Shown here: in pieces, positions 1 to 9,170 of the stretch
Position numbering within the stretch: the first letter of the stretch is position 1
Layout of the letters: each line of letters begins with the position of its first letter
DNA from: Modicisalibacter coralii
GTDB lineage: Bacteria; Pseudomonadota; Gammaproteobacteria; Pseudomonadales; Halomonadaceae
Assembly (NCBI RefSeq): GCF_004117855.1
Contig: NZ_QWBW01000014.1
Coordinates: 66,432-120,331, forward strand
Length of the DNA stretch: 53,900 nt
Reading direction: 5' to 3'
Translations under genes and position numbers: made by a program
The notes under the pieces: generated by a model
Database searches by the model: none
The model's input: the letters and a program-made list of their open reading frames with translations, nothing else
Told to the model about the DNA's origin: nothing

Positions 1-74
1 CCCTTGCCCGAACGCACGCTGTCAGCGGCGTGACACGGCGTTATGCTCGTCGGCAGACAGTCAGGAGACGCACC

Positions 75-902
75 ATGCCCCATGTCCTGTTTCTCTCCCA
101 CGGGTCGCCGAGCCTGGCACTCGAGACGCACCCGGCCCGGGACTTTCTGACCGCCCTGGGTCGGCGCCTGCCCCGGCCGCGAGGCGCGCTGGTGATCTCG
201 GCGCACTTCGAGACACCGCGCCCTTGCCTGGGCAGTGCGGCCCGGCCGGACACCCTGCACGACTTCCACGGTTTTCCCGAGGCGCTCTATCGCATGCGCT
301 ACCCGGCGCCGGGCCTGCCCGATGCCGCCGAGCGCCTGGCCGCGACCCTGACCGACGCCGGCTTCGCGGTCGATCTCGATGCACGGCGCCCGCTCGATCA
401 CGGCATCTGGTCGCCGCTGTCGCTGGTCTGGCCCGAGGCCGACGTGCCCCTGCTGCCGGTCAGCGTTCCCATGGCGATGAGCGATGCCGAGCGGCTCGCG
501 TTCGCCACCGAGCTGGGACGCTTCACCGAAGCGGAGGGGCTATGGCTGATCGGCTCGGGGTCGGCCACCCACAATCTGGGCAAGCGCAAGCCGCCCGGCA
601 GCGAGCCCGATGACTGGGCCCGCGCCTTTCACGACTGGGCCCGCGATGCCGCCGAGCGCGGCGATGCCGAGACCCTCGCGGCCTGGCGCGAGCGGGCCCC
701 GCACGGCGCCCTCGCCCACCCCTCGGCGGAGCACTTCCTGCCCCTGCCGATGGCGGTCGCCGCCCTCGGCGGCGCGCCGATGGTCACGCTTCACGAAAGC
801 TTCATGCTCGGCAACCTGAGCATGCTGGCGCTGGCGGACGCCGCTACCGCCGCGCTGCTGGATACAACGCCAGCCCGAGAAGTCAGTCGCGAAAGTTGTT
901 GA
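75..902 (+). CDS. LigB-type extradiol ring-cleavage dioxygenase (DODA/YgiD family)
   Basis: Class III extradiol dioxygenase of the 4,5-DOPA dioxygenase/YgiD type, a cytosolic metal enzyme acting on catecholic substrates. The 275-residue protein is the family's usual size. Visible conserved histidines are in SHGSPS near the N-terminus, SAHFE (about residue 45), DFHGFP (about 65), DHG (about 115) and SATHNLG (about 172). The ATG at 75 is preceded by a purine-rich AGGAGACG and gives the expected N-terminus; an upstream in-frame ATG at 30 would add a basic, non-family extension. The 3' end overlaps the convergent yajQ gene by 20 bases. The physiological substrate cannot be told from sequence. Confidence 0.85.
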   Translation: MPHVLFLSHGSPSLALETHPARDFLTALGRRLPRPRGALVISAHFETPRPCLGSAARPDTLHDFHGFPEALYRMRYPAPGLPDAAERLAATLTDAGFAVDLDARRPLDHGIWSPLSLVWPEADVPLLPVSVPMAMSDAERLAFATELGRFTEAEGLWLIGSGSATHNLGKRKPPGSEPDDWARAFHDWARDAAERGDAETLAAWRERAPHGALAHPSAEHFLPLPMAVAALGGAPMVTLHESFMLGNLSMLALADAATAALLDTTPAREVSRESC

Positions 903-1368
903 ACTGCAGCGGCAGCTCGATCGACTCGTCGCTCTTGAGCAGGGCGATGGCCTGTTGCAGGTCGTCGCGCTTCTTGCCGGTGACCCGCACCTTGTCGCCC
1001 TGGATCTGCGCCTGCACCTTGAGCTTGGCATCCTTGAGGGTCTTGACGATCTTCTTGGCCAGCGGCTGATCGATGCCCTGACGCAGCACGATCCGCTGGC
1101 GGACTCGCACGCCGCCGGTCTCGGCGGTTTCCTCCTCGAGGCAACCGACGTCGATGCCCCGGGCGATCAGGCGCGCCTTGAGGATGTCGAGCATCTGGCG
1201 TAGCTGGAACTCGGCGTCGGCTTCCATGAGCACGGCGTCGGTTTCCTCGCTGAAACTCGCGGTCACGCCGCGAAAGTCGAAGCGCGTGGTGAGCTCGCGA
1301 TTGGCCTGGTCGACGGCATTGGTGACTTCGTGCTTGTCGAGTTCGGACACGATATCGAAAGAGGGCAT
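883..1368 (-). CDS. yajQ: YajQ family nucleotide-binding protein (DUF520)
   Basis: 161-residue YajQ/DUF520 protein, a small cytosolic two-domain ferredoxin-like fold known in some bacteria to bind nucleotides including cyclic di-GMP. The N-terminus [11 protein letters not shown] and the later [18 protein letters not shown] segment are typical of the family. The ATG at 1368 was chosen because it matches the conserved family N-terminus; upstream in-frame codons read into the acetyltransferase region. It stands alone, convergent with the dioxygenase and followed upstream by the GNAT gene on the same strand. Confidence 0.92.
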   Translation of the reverse strand: MPSFDIVSELDKHEVTNAVDQANRELTTRFDFRGVTASFSEETDAVLMEADAEFQLRQMLDILKARLIARGIDVGCLEEETAETGGVRVRQRIVLRQGIDQPLAKKIVKTLKDAKLKVQAQIQGDKVRVTGKKRDDLQQAIALLKSDESIELPLQFNNFRD

Positions 1369-1405
1369 GGCAGGACTCCGGAAGGTAAGGGGCTGGCTCG
1401 GCATC

Positions 1406-1927
1406 CTAGCCGATGCGCTCCGCGGTTGCAGCGGTATCTGCCAGGCCCTCGTCCACTGCCGTGTCGGCCAGCGGCTTGTCCATCTGCCAGGCGGCACAGC
1501 CGTCGACGTAGTAGTCGTCCAGCCAGCGCCGCGGCAGATAGCCCATGCGTCGATAAAGCCCCATGGCGACGCGATTGTCGGCACGGACTTCCAGGCTCAG
1601 GCGCTGCATGCCACGCTCGACGGCGACCGCTTCCAGCGCGGCGAGCAGGCGGCGGCCCACACCGCCGCCACGCCGTTCGGGGTGCACACAGAAGGAATAG
1701 AGCCGGCCGGTGCGGCTGTTGCGACGAAACAGCAGGGTCCCGTAGCCCTGCAGTTCGCCGTGCTCATCGACGACGACCCGGGTCACGGCCTTGGCACGCT
1801 TGAGCAGATGGGAGAGCTGGCGACGCGAGAAGCGATCCCCCGCGAAGCAGGCCTGCTCGAGCCGACACAGGGCATCGAGATCCTCGGGGCGAGCGTCGCG
1901 AAGCAGCGGTGGTTGCGGCGAATTCAT
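1406..1927 (-). CDS. GNAT family N-acetyltransferase (RimI-like)
   Basis: 173-residue single-domain GNAT acetyltransferase that would use acetyl-CoA to acetylate an amine, possibly a protein N-terminus as in RimI. The acetyl-CoA loop is visible as [14 protein letters not shown] (about residues 95-108), followed by the usual [18 protein letters not shown] motif near residue 125. The start MNSPQPP at 1927 is preferred; an in-frame ATG at 1957 is possible and neither has a strong ribosome binding site. It is divergent from the RimK-like ATP-grasp gene. GNAT and RimK-like genes are often neighbours in gammaproteobacteria, which suggests a joint peptide-modification role (inference). Confidence 0.85.
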   Translation of the reverse strand: MNSPQPPLLRDARPEDLDALCRLEQACFAGDRFSRRQLSHLLKRAKAVTRVVVDEHGELQGYGTLLFRRNSRTGRLYSFCVHPERRGGGVGRRLLAALEAVAVERGMQRLSLEVRADNRVAMGLYRRMGYLPRRWLDDYYVDGCAAWQMDKPLADTAVDEGLADTAATAERIG

Positions 1928-2102
1928 GACGGATTCCGAAACTGACGGCGAAGGCATTGTCGGACGCCGAAAACCGGCCTGTCATGGCCTGGTTGCATGA
2001 AATTATTTCACCGGCGCCCCCGCTTGTCGCGAGTGGCGGTCAAGGGCATGCTAGCGGCAATTTTGCCCCGTTCCGCTCCCTTTGCAAGCAGGAAACGCAT
2101 TC

Positions 2103-3587
2103 ATGGCCCCCTTGCGCATCGTCGTCGACCGCCTTTCAGACTGGCGCCCCTACTACCCGACCGAGGATCTGATCACCGCTGCCGACTACCTGGCCCGCGA
2201 GTCCAACGGCGAGCAGGACGGCGCCACCCACGTCATCAACCTGTGCGGCGACCTGGACTATCTGGAGACCGGCTACTACGTGTCGCTGCTCGCCCAGGCG
2301 CGCGGCCAGCGGGTACTGCCCACGGTCGAGACGCTCAATCAGCTCTCGCGCAAGGCGCTGGTCGACCTGCAGCTGGAATCGCTGGCGCCGCTGATGGACG
2401 AGCTCGCCCGACGCGGCGCCCTGCCCGGCGAGGCGTTCACCCTGCGGGTGATGTTCGGCGAGTGTCTGGAGCCAGGTCTCGGCAGGCTGGCCCGCCGGCT
2501 GTTCGAGCGGCTGCCCTGCCCGCTGCTCGAAGCGCGTTTCCAGCGCCGCCAGGGGCTGTGGCGGCTGACCCGGCTCAAGCCACTGGCGCTCACCGCCCTG
2601 CGCGGCGAGGAGCAGGACCTGTTCGCCCAGGCCCTGAACCGACATTCGCGCAAGGTCTGGCGCACGCCCAAGGCGCGCCGACGCTATCGCTACGACCTGG
2701 CGATCCTCGTCGACCCCAAGGAAGCGCTGCCGCCCAGCAACAAGAGCGCGCTCAAGCAGTTCATTCGCGCCGGGCGCCGGCTGGGGATCGATGTTTCGCT
2801 GATCACCAAGCGCGACGAGGGCCGGCTGGCGGAGTTCGATGCCCTGTTCATCCGCGAGACCACGAGCCTCGATCATCACACCTACCGCATGGCACGACGG
2901 GCCGAGCACGAAGGCCTGGTGGTGATCGACGACCCGCGCTCGATCCTGCGCTGTACCAACAAGGTCTACCTGCACGAGCTGCTGCGCGCCAAGGGCGTGC
3001 CCGCCCCCGACGGGCTGCTGCTGTATCGCGACGACCTGCCGCGGCTGGCGGAAAAGGCCGCCGGACTGCAGTTTCCGATGGTCCTCAAGGTCCCCGACGG
3101 CGCCTTCTCCCGCGGGGTGGTCAAGATCGCCTCCAGCGAGCAGCTGGTTCAGGAAGCCGAGCGACTGTTCGCCGCCTCCGCCCTGCTGCTGCTCCAGGAG
3201 TGGCTGCCCACCGACTTCGACTGGCGGATCGGCGTGCTCGACGGCAAGGTGCTGTTCGCCAGCCGCTACTACATGGCCCGCGGCCACTGGCAGATCTACG
3301 ATCACTCGCGCGGCAAGACGCGCAGCGGCGGTTTCACGACGCACGTCCCCGAGGACGTGCCCAAGCCGGTGATCCGCGCCGCGCTCAAGGCCACGCGCCT
3401 GATCGGCGACGGCCTCTACGGCGTGGATCTCAAGCAGATCGGCGAGCGGGTGGTGGTGATCGAGGTCAACGACAATCCCAACCTCGACGCCGGCGTCGAG
3501 GACGTGGTGCTCGGCCCGCGCCTCTACGACAGCGTGATGGCGGTGTTTCTCGAACGCATGGAGGCCAATCGCCGCCGACCGGCCTGA
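2103..3587 (+). CDS. RimK-like ATP-grasp ligase with RLAN N-terminal domain
   Basis: 494-residue protein of the RimK-like ATP-grasp family. The N-terminal ~150 residues (starting MAPLRIVVDRL) match the RLAN domain that precedes ATP-grasp modules; the C-terminal half holds the ATP-grasp fold with the nucleotide-binding strand FPMVLKVPDGAFSRG (about residue 325) and the metal-binding VVVIEVNDNPNLDAGVED near residue 460. Such enzymes ligate amino acids to carboxylates. The ATG at 2103 follows AGGAAA with good spacing. Divergent from the GNAT gene at 1406-1927, so both may serve one uncharacterised modification pathway. The acceptor substrate is unknown. Confidence 0.85.
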   Translation: MAPLRIVVDRLSDWRPYYPTEDLITAADYLARESNGEQDGATHVINLCGDLDYLETGYYVSLLAQARGQRVLPTVETLNQLSRKALVDLQLESLAPLMDELARRGALPGEAFTLRVMFGECLEPGLGRLARRLFERLPCPLLEARFQRRQGLWRLTRLKPLALTALRGEEQDLFAQALNRHSRKVWRTPKARRRYRYDLAILVDPKEALPPSNKSALKQFIRAGRRLGIDVSLITKRDEGRLAEFDALFIRETTSLDHHTYRMARRAEHEGLVVIDDPRSILRCTNKVYLHELLRAKGVPAPDGLLLYRDDLPRLAEKAAGLQFPMVLKVPDGAFSRGVVKIASSEQLVQEAERLFAASALLLLQEWLPTDFDWRIGVLDGKVLFASRYYMARGHWQIYDHSRGKTRSGGFTTHVPEDVPKPVIRAALKATRLIGDGLYGVDLKQIGERVVVIEVNDNPNLDAGVEDVVLGPRLYDSVMAVFLERMEANRRRPA

Positions 3588-3652
3588 CGGCCGCGCCCGC
3601 GCGTAGCACCGGGGTCCGAGCGGGCCGGGTCACGCGCGGGCGGGCCGCCGCA

Positions 3653-4912
3653 TCAGCGGAACCAGAGCGCCGTTGCCGGCACGAAGGACACCACCATCAG
3701 CACCAGGAACATCGACAGCAGGAACCACTTGCAGTAGCCCATGACCTGCTCGATCTTCAGGCCGGTGGTCGAACACACGGTAAGCAGCACGCTGGCCACC
3801 GGCGGTGTCTGCTGGCCGATCCCCAGGTTCAGACAGACGATCACCCCGAAGTGCACCGGATCGATGCCCATCTGGGTGGCCATCGGCAGCAACAGCGGCA
3901 CGACCACGATGATCGCCGCGCTGGCGTGCAGGAACATCCCCAGCAGCAGGACGAAGACGTTGATGATCAGGATGTTGAGCACGTAATTGTCGGTGATGCC
4001 GCCCAGCGCGCTGGCGATCTGCTGCGGCAGGCGTTCGTTGGCCAGGTACTGGCCGAGCACCGCCGAGCCGGCGACGATCATCATCACCACGGCGGTCTGA
4101 CGGCCGGTGGTCACCAGCAGCGAACCGAGAACTCGCGGATTGAGGTCGCGAGTGACCAGCAGGCCGAACAGCAGGGCGACCACGACGCCGATGCCGGCCG
4201 CCTCGGTGGGGGTGTAGATGCCGGCGATCAGCCCGCCCACCACGATCAGCGGAATGGCCAGCGGCACCAGCGCGCGCTTGAACGCCACGCCCAGCGCCTT
4301 GACCTGGAAATCGCCTTCACGGGGATGATGATCGCGCCGCGCGAACAGCCACGAGGTCACCATGAACGCCCCCGCGAGCAGCAGCCCCGGCACGATCCCG
4401 GCGATGAACAGATCGCGGATCGAGGTATTGGTGGTGACCCCGTAGAGCACCATGGGAATCGATGGCGGGATGATGATGCCCAGGGTCGCCGAGACCGCCG
4501 TGATGGAGGCCGCGAACCCCTTGGGGTAGCCGCGGCGTTCCATCTGCGGCACGAAGATCTTGGACATCACGGCGGCATCGGCGACCGCCGAGCCGCTCAT
4601 CTCGGCCATGAACATCGAGGTCACCACGTTGATGTGGCTCAGCCCGCCGCGCATCCAGCCCACCAGCGCCGCCGCCAGGTCGATCAGGCGCTGGGCGATG
4701 CTCGTGGCGCTCATCAGCTCGCCCATCAGGATGAACAGCGGCACCGCCAGCAGGACCAGCGAATTGCTGCCCGAGTAGATCTGCACGGGGATCATCAGCA
4801 GGTTGATATCGGCCAGCCACATGGACACCGCGGCGGTGATCATCAGCGCGAACCCAACGGGGACGCCCAACAGAATGATGCCGAACAGCATCGCGACTAC
4901 CAGCCAGGCCAT
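3653..4912 (-). CDS. TRAP transporter large permease (DctM family)
   Basis: 419-residue inner-membrane DctM-type subunit, the transport subunit of a sodium-driven TRAP system for organic acids. About a dozen hydrophobic segments are visible, beginning with MAWLVVAMLFGIILLGVPVG, with typical motifs GELMSATSIAQRLIDL and IIIPPSIPMVLYG. The ATG overlaps the stop of the small permease as TGATG, so the two genes are translationally coupled. Third gene of the operon binding protein - small permease - large permease. The substrate is not evident; the adjacent amidohydrolase suggests a carboxylated catabolite (inference). Confidence 0.93.
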   Translation of the reverse strand: MAWLVVAMLFGIILLGVPVGFALMITAAVSMWLADINLLMIPVQIYSGSNSLVLLAVPLFILMGELMSATSIAQRLIDLAAALVGWMRGGLSHINVVTSMFMAEMSGSAVADAAVMSKIFVPQMERRGYPKGFAASITAVSATLGIIIPPSIPMVLYGVTTNTSIRDLFIAGIVPGLLLAGAFMVTSWLFARRDHHPREGDFQVKALGVAFKRALVPLAIPLIVVGGLIAGIYTPTEAAGIGVVVALLFGLLVTRDLNPRVLGSLLVTTGRQTAVVMMIVAGSAVLGQYLANERLPQQIASALGGITDNYVLNILIINVFVLLLGMFLHASAAIIVVVPLLLPMATQMGIDPVHFGVIVCLNLGIGQQTPPVASVLLTVCSTTGLKIEQVMGYCKWFLLSMFLVLMVVSFVPATALWFR

Positions 4913-5367
4913 CAGGCGTTCCTCCAACGGTCGATCAGGCGCGCCAGCATGGCGATCACCATCAGGATGCTCGCCAGCGGCAGCACGCCCATGAACACAC
5001 CCTGGTCGATGGGCAGCGTTTCGATGGAGCGTCCGCCGACGCGCGCAATCATCTGCCAGGAGGTCACGCCCAGCAGCACGAAGAAGCCGGTCACGGCGAG
5101 ATCGCCGAGTGCCCGCACGACGCGGCGCAGCGCACGCGGAAAGGCATCGACCAGCATGTCGAAGGCGATGTGGCCGTCGTCCCGGGCGGCGAGATAGGCG
5201 CCCAGAAAGGCGATCCACACCAGCAGAAAGCCCGGCACCTCATCGGCCCACACCAGCCCCGAGTTCAGGACGTAGCGAAAGAAGACGTTGAGGCAGACCG
5301 CGACGGCGGTGGCGGCCACCAGGGCCCCCACCACCACGCGCACGAGTCTATCCAGCCAATTGAGCAT
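4912..5367 (-). CDS. TRAP transporter small permease (DctQ family)
   Basis: 151-residue DctQ-type subunit with four predicted membrane helices, the partner of the large permease. The conserved region VWADEVPGFLLVWIAFLGAY (about residues 39-58) is the family signature. It begins at an ATG 15 bases downstream of the binding-protein stop and shares one base with the start of the large permease. Expressed in the same operon. Confidence 0.92.
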   Translation of the reverse strand: MLNWLDRLVRVVVGALVAATAVAVCLNVFFRYVLNSGLVWADEVPGFLLVWIAFLGAYLAARDDGHIAFDMLVDAFPRALRRVVRALGDLAVTGFFVLLGVTSWQMIARVGGRSIETLPIDQGVFMGVLPLASILMVIAMLARLIDRWRNA

Positions 5368-5382
5368 CGTGGCGCTCCGCCC

Positions 5383-6366
5383 TTACGAGGATTTGGCCGT
5401 GCGATACACGAGGTTCAGCCACTCGCCGCCATACTGCTTCGAGTAGTCGTCATAGACCGACTGCACGCGATCGCGGAACGGCTTGATGTCGACCTCGTTG
5501 ATCTCCAGCGACTCGCCCATCGCCTCGAGATTCGACGCTTCGATCTCGGCCGCCTGGGCGTAGGCCGCATCGCGCATGTTCTCGCCGACCTCGTCGAAAA
5601 CCCGACGCTGCTCGTCGGTCAGCGACGACCAGAACCTCGGCGACGCCAGCAGGAACGACGGGGTGTAGACGTGCTTGGTCAGCGACAGGTAGTCCTGCAC
5701 CTCGTACATCTTCTGGCCATAGAAGCCGTAGGCCGCGGCCTCGGCGCCATCGACCACGCCGGTCTGCATGGCGGTGAAGGTCTCGCCCCAGGCGAGCTTG
5801 GCGGGAACCGCACCCAGCGAAGCGAAGATCTGCTGACGGAAATCACCGCCCGAGATGCGGATCTTCATGCCTTCGAGATCCGGCGGGATCCGAATCGGAT
5901 GCTGGGAGTTGATGATGTGCCGGAAACCGTTCTCGTAGATGCCCACCACATGGGCGTCCATGTTGTCCTCGATGTCCGTGGTGATGGCGTCTTCCAGCCC
6001 GGCGGCCATGGCGCGCTGGACGTGATCACGCCCCTGGAACAGCCACGGCAGATCGAAGATCCCCAGCTTGTCGTCGACCTTGAGCACCCCGGAGGCGACG
6101 TTGACCATCTCGATGGTGCCGAGCTGCAGGTTGTCGAGCAGCGCCGACTCCTTGCCGAGCTGACCGTTGGGATAGAACGCGAAGTCGAACTGCCCGGGCA
6201 GCTTCTCCTCGATGCGTTCGGCGAACATCTCGGCCTGCTTGGCCAGCGGCGATTCGGCCGAGACGTGAGTGGCGATGCGTACCTCGCGCGGCTCGGCGTG
6301 CGCGGACAGTGCGACCACCCCGACGCCGGCAATACCGGCGAGCATGACGGCTTTCTTGAAGGACAT
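5383..6366 (-). CDS. TRAP transporter periplasmic solute-binding protein (DctP family)
   Basis: 327-residue DctP-family binding protein. The start MSFKKAVMLAGIAGVGVV opens a signal peptide ending near AHA-EPREV (about residue 25). The mature part carries family landmarks: ESPLAKQAEMFAERIEEKLPG, NGQLGKESALLDNLQLGTIEM, the arginine of KIRISGGDF thought to pair with the substrate carboxylate, and FTAMQTGVVDGAE. The longer open frame upstream lacks a signal peptide and was rejected. First gene of the TRAP operon, 71 bases downstream of the GntR gene on the same strand, so part of the transcription may come from there. Confidence 0.93.
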   Translation of the reverse strand: MSFKKAVMLAGIAGVGVVALSAHAEPREVRIATHVSAESPLAKQAEMFAERIEEKLPGQFDFAFYPNGQLGKESALLDNLQLGTIEMVNVASGVLKVDDKLGIFDLPWLFQGRDHVQRAMAAGLEDAITTDIEDNMDAHVVGIYENGFRHIINSQHPIRIPPDLEGMKIRISGGDFRQQIFASLGAVPAKLAWGETFTAMQTGVVDGAEAAAYGFYGQKMYEVQDYLSLTKHVYTPSFLLASPRFWSSLTDEQRRVFDEVGENMRDAAYAQAAEIEASNLEAMGESLEINEVDIKPFRDRVQSVYDDYSKQYGGEWLNLVYRTAKSS

Positions 6367-6437
6367 GGCGTGACCCCTTACTTGCTGGTTTATGTCGCGC
6401 CGCTGCCGCGGCGCTTGTCGTGGCGGCCGGTGGCCGC

Positions 6438-7175
6438 CTAGCGAATGTCGAAACTGTAATGGAACCAATCGAGCCGCCCGCGGCTGACGCGCCACTCCAG
6501 TGGACGCTCGTCGTACCCCCGGGCCAGACGGGTGATCTCGATCACCGGCGACGCGGGCTCGACCGCCAGCTGTGTCGCCACCGTATCGCTCGCCGTGACG
6601 GCGGAGAGCGTGTCGGTCGCACGAAAGACCATCTCGCCGCAGACGCGCTCGTAGAGCGGGTACAGCAGATCGCCCCACGCCTCGGCGGGAAGATCGAGCA
6701 AGGCGGCAAAGCGCGCCGCCGGCAGATACAGCGTCTCGTAGAGCAGCGGCGTGCCCTCCACCCGACGCAGGCGCTCGATCTCGATGAGCTCGGCATCCTC
6801 GACCAGCTCGAGCTGGCGGATCGGCTCGGCCAACGCCGGGACGGCACGCACGCCGAGCAGTTCACTGGTCGGTGTCAGCGGTGTGCCCTGGCGGTCGGTG
6901 AGACGGAAGAAGCGCGCCAGGGAATGGCTGAAATCGACGCGCCGGACGAAGGTGCCCCGCCCGTGCTGGCGATCGACCCACCCGCGCTCCTCCAGCAGGT
7001 CGATGGCCTTGCGCGTGGTCCCCGGCGAGACGCCGTAGGCCTGCGCCAGATTCATTTCCGACGGCAGCCCGTCGCCGGGCTTGAGCTCGCCACGATGGAT
7101 GCGGTCGAGAATCGCCCGATAGATACGGTAATACCGCGGCTGACGCTCTTGCTCGGCGGAATCTTGTAAATTCAT
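6438..7175 (-). CDS. GntR family regulator, HutC/UTRA type
   Basis: 245-residue HutC-subfamily repressor. The winged-helix domain occupies about residues 10-75 (LPSEMNLAQAYGVSPGTTRK, ending HGRGTFVRR), and the UTRA ligand-binding domain runs from about residue 95 to the end (ERLRRVEGTPLLYETLYLP, and WRVSRGR near the C-terminus). MNLQDSAE at 7175 was chosen because upstream codons run through the promoter region shared with the amidohydrolase. Placed head-to-head with the amidohydrolase and ahead of the TRAP operon, it most likely controls both; the palindrome at 7196-7207 is a candidate operator. Confidence 0.9.
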   Translation of the reverse strand: MNLQDSAEQERQPRYYRIYRAILDRIHRGELKPGDGLPSEMNLAQAYGVSPGTTRKAIDLLEERGWVDRQHGRGTFVRRVDFSHSLARFFRLTDRQGTPLTPTSELLGVRAVPALAEPIRQLELVEDAELIEIERLRRVEGTPLLYETLYLPAARFAALLDLPAEAWGDLLYPLYERVCGEMVFRATDTLSAVTASDTVATQLAVEPASPVIEITRLARGYDERPLEWRVSRGRLDWFHYSFDIR

Positions 7176-7189
7176 GGCGCACAGTGTAC

Positions 7190-7258
7190 TTATGGTCTTA
7201 TATAAGAGTAGACAAGCTGTGACACATATGGCACAGGACGACTGCGGGCACAAGCACC
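7190..7258. promoter_or_regulatory. Divergent promoter/operator region, GntR - amidohydrolase
   Basis: The short gap between the GntR gene and the amidohydrolase holds a perfect 12-base palindrome TCTTATATAAGA at 7196-7207. It is framed by GTCT (7195-7198) and AGAC (7210-7213), a spacing reminiscent of GntR-family operators. A second imperfect dyad TGTG(N10)CACA lies at 7218-7235. The stretch is AT-rich relative to its neighbours. Operator function is inferred from position and symmetry only. Confidence 0.5.
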
Positions 7259-8065
7259 ATGCGACCAATGGATAAGACCATCGATAGTCATGCGCACGTC
7301 TTCACGAGCGCCTGTCGGGTGACCGACAATCCACGCCACCGGCCTCGCTACGAGGCGCCGCTGGCCACCTACCTGGAGCGACTCGACACCTGGGGAATCA
7401 GCCACGCCGTGCTGGTGCAACCCAGCTTCCTGGGCACCGACAACAGCTACCTGATGGATTGCCTGCGCGAGCATCCCGACCGCCTGCGGGGCGTCGCGGT
7501 GGTCGGCCCGGACGTCACCGATGCCAGCCTCGACAGCATGCAGGCACTGGGCATCCGCGGCACGCGGCTGAACTGGATCGGCCAGCGTGCCGACGCGCTC
7601 GACGCGCCGGCGTGGCAGGCCCTGTTCCGGCGCCTGAAGCAACGCGGCTGGCATCTCGAAGTCCAGGCCGAAGGTCCGGCACTGCTGGCGATCCTCGACC
7701 GGCTGGCGAAATGGCACTTCGAGGTGGTCGTCGACCACTTCGGCCGCCCGCGGGACAGCGCCTGGCGCGATCCGGTCGTCGAACGGCTCTGCAACGGCCA
7801 CGACCGGGACCGCTTCTGGGTCAAGTGCTCGGCCCCCTACCGCAGTCAGGCGGAAAGCGTGACCGACACCGCCAAGCGGCTGCTCGACACGCTGGGCCCC
7901 CAGCGGCTGATGTGGGGCAGCGACTGGCCATGGACCCAGCACGAGCATCTCTACAGCTTCGACAAGGCCCTCGAGGACCTGCAGGACTGGGCGGGAGACG
8001 ATGCACTGACCACCATCGCCTGGGAGACACCCTGTCGCTTCTACGGGTTCGAGCGCACCGCCTAG
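7259..8065 (+). CDS. Amidohydrolase (PF04909; 2-pyrone-4,6-dicarboxylate lactonase-like)
   Basis: 268-residue TIM-barrel metal-dependent hydrolase. The first metal motif DSHAHVF is at residues 9-15, a later VVVDHFGRPRD supplies another metal/active-site histidine, and GSDWPWTQHE near residue 222 supplies the catalytic aspartate. The pattern resembles 2-pyrone-4,6-dicarboxylate lactonase relatives, which open lactones of aromatic-acid catabolism. Start is ATG 7259 or ATG 7268 (MDKTIDSH); the difference is three residues. Divergent from the GntR gene and near the TRAP uptake operon, so probably the enzyme acting on the imported acid or lactone (inference). Confidence 0.82.
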   Translation: MRPMDKTIDSHAHVFTSACRVTDNPRHRPRYEAPLATYLERLDTWGISHAVLVQPSFLGTDNSYLMDCLREHPDRLRGVAVVGPDVTDASLDSMQALGIRGTRLNWIGQRADALDAPAWQALFRRLKQRGWHLEVQAEGPALLAILDRLAKWHFEVVVDHFGRPRDSAWRDPVVERLCNGHDRDRFWVKCSAPYRSQAESVTDTAKRLLDTLGPQRLMWGSDWPWTQHEHLYSFDKALEDLQDWAGDDALTTIAWETPCRFYGFERTA

Positions 8066-8083
8066 CGCGGCGGCACCCGCCGC

Positions 8084-9163
8084 TCAGCGTTGCGCCAGCC
8101 GCGACATCCCGCGCAGCAGCCAGGGCAGCAGCAGGACCAGGACGCTGAGGCGCAGCAGATGGTGGGAGGTCACGAAGGCAGGGTCGATGCCCAGCGACAG
8201 TGCCGCCAGGCTCAGTTCCGGGGCGCCGCCGGGCATATAGGCCAGCAACGCCGCCGCCGCGGAGATTCCGGTCGCGGCATGGATGCCCCAGGCCGCGCCG
8301 ACGGCGATCGCCAGCAGGGCCACGGCCTGGACCACCGCCATCATCAGGCCGTGGCCCACCTCGCGTAGCGGTGTGCCGCCGAACCGCACCCCCACCGACA
8401 GACCGATGATCACCTGGGCCAGCGCGACGATCATCGGCGGGATACCCGCCTCGGTCATGCCGCTGACATGGAGCGCTGCCGAGACCAGCACCGGGCCGAA
8501 CAGCAGCGGATTGGGCAGGCGCAGCCAACGCCCCAGCACCACCCCGGCCAGCCCCGCGAACGCCAGCATCAGGCTGTCGCCAGGGCCGGGGACCGCCAGC
8601 CAATGGGCCCAGCCGACGGTTTGCGATTGCAGGGTGACATGCCCCAGCAGGCTCAACACCGGCGGAATCGCCACCAGCAGCACCAAAATGCGCACGGCAT
8701 GCGTCAGCCCCACGATGCGCAGATCGGCGTTCGACTCCACCGCCATCAGGGTGACCGCCGACACCCCGCCGGGCACACCGGCATACAGGGCCGTGCTCAC
8801 CGAATACCCGGCGACACGCCGCCCGAACCACATCGAGAAGGCCATCATCAGCGCCGTCGCCATCAGCATGACGAGCAGGCTCGCGCCCCAGGCGGTCACA
8901 TCGCCGGTCATGTCGGGCGAGAAGGCCGTCCCCAGCATGACACCGATGACGGCCAGCACGACCCGGCGCGCCCGCCCCGGCGAGCGTAGACGCATGCCGC
9001 TCAGGCTGACCAGCGTCGAGGCGATCAGCGCGCCCAGCAGCCAGGGCAACGGCAGGCCAGCCACATAGGCCAGCCCGCCGCCTGCGATGCCCAGCAGCAA
9101 CGTCGGCAGGAAACGTATCACGCTCGTCAGCCAGGCCCGCCGCGGGTACGATCCCGCGCTCAT
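8084..9163 (-). CDS. AbrB-type (PF05145) integral membrane protein
   Basis: 359-residue membrane protein with about ten hydrophobic helices in two repeated halves (opening FLPTLLLGIAGGGLAYVAGL; second half LMLAFAGLAGVVLGRW). It belongs to the PF05145 family, often labelled AbrB or ammonia monooxygenase although the sequence is plainly a transporter-like membrane protein, not a DNA-binding AbrB. It starts 8 bases after the tctA stop and is the last gene of the tctC-tctB-tctA operon, which suggests an accessory or alternative exporter for the same substrate. Convergent with the amidohydrolase. Confidence 0.82.
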   Translation of the reverse strand: MSAGSYPRRAWLTSVIRFLPTLLLGIAGGGLAYVAGLPLPWLLGALIASTLVSLSGMRLRSPGRARRVVLAVIGVMLGTAFSPDMTGDVTAWGASLLVMLMATALMMAFSMWFGRRVAGYSVSTALYAGVPGGVSAVTLMAVESNADLRIVGLTHAVRILVLLVAIPPVLSLLGHVTLQSQTVGWAHWLAVPGPGDSLMLAFAGLAGVVLGRWLRLPNPLLFGPVLVSAALHVSGMTEAGIPPMIVALAQVIIGLSVGVRFGGTPLREVGHGLMMAVVQAVALLAIAVGAAWGIHAATGISAAAALLAYMPGGAPELSLAALSLGIDPAFVTSHHLLRLSVLVLLLPWLLRGMSRLAQR

Positions 9164-9170
9164 GAGCGAT

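Noticed and set aside
1997-5197. 1066-codon plus-strand open frame
   Set aside because: Runs over the RimK-like gene in another frame and antisense to the TRAP permeases; protein is arginine/histidine-rich low-complexity, typical of GC-rich shadow frames.
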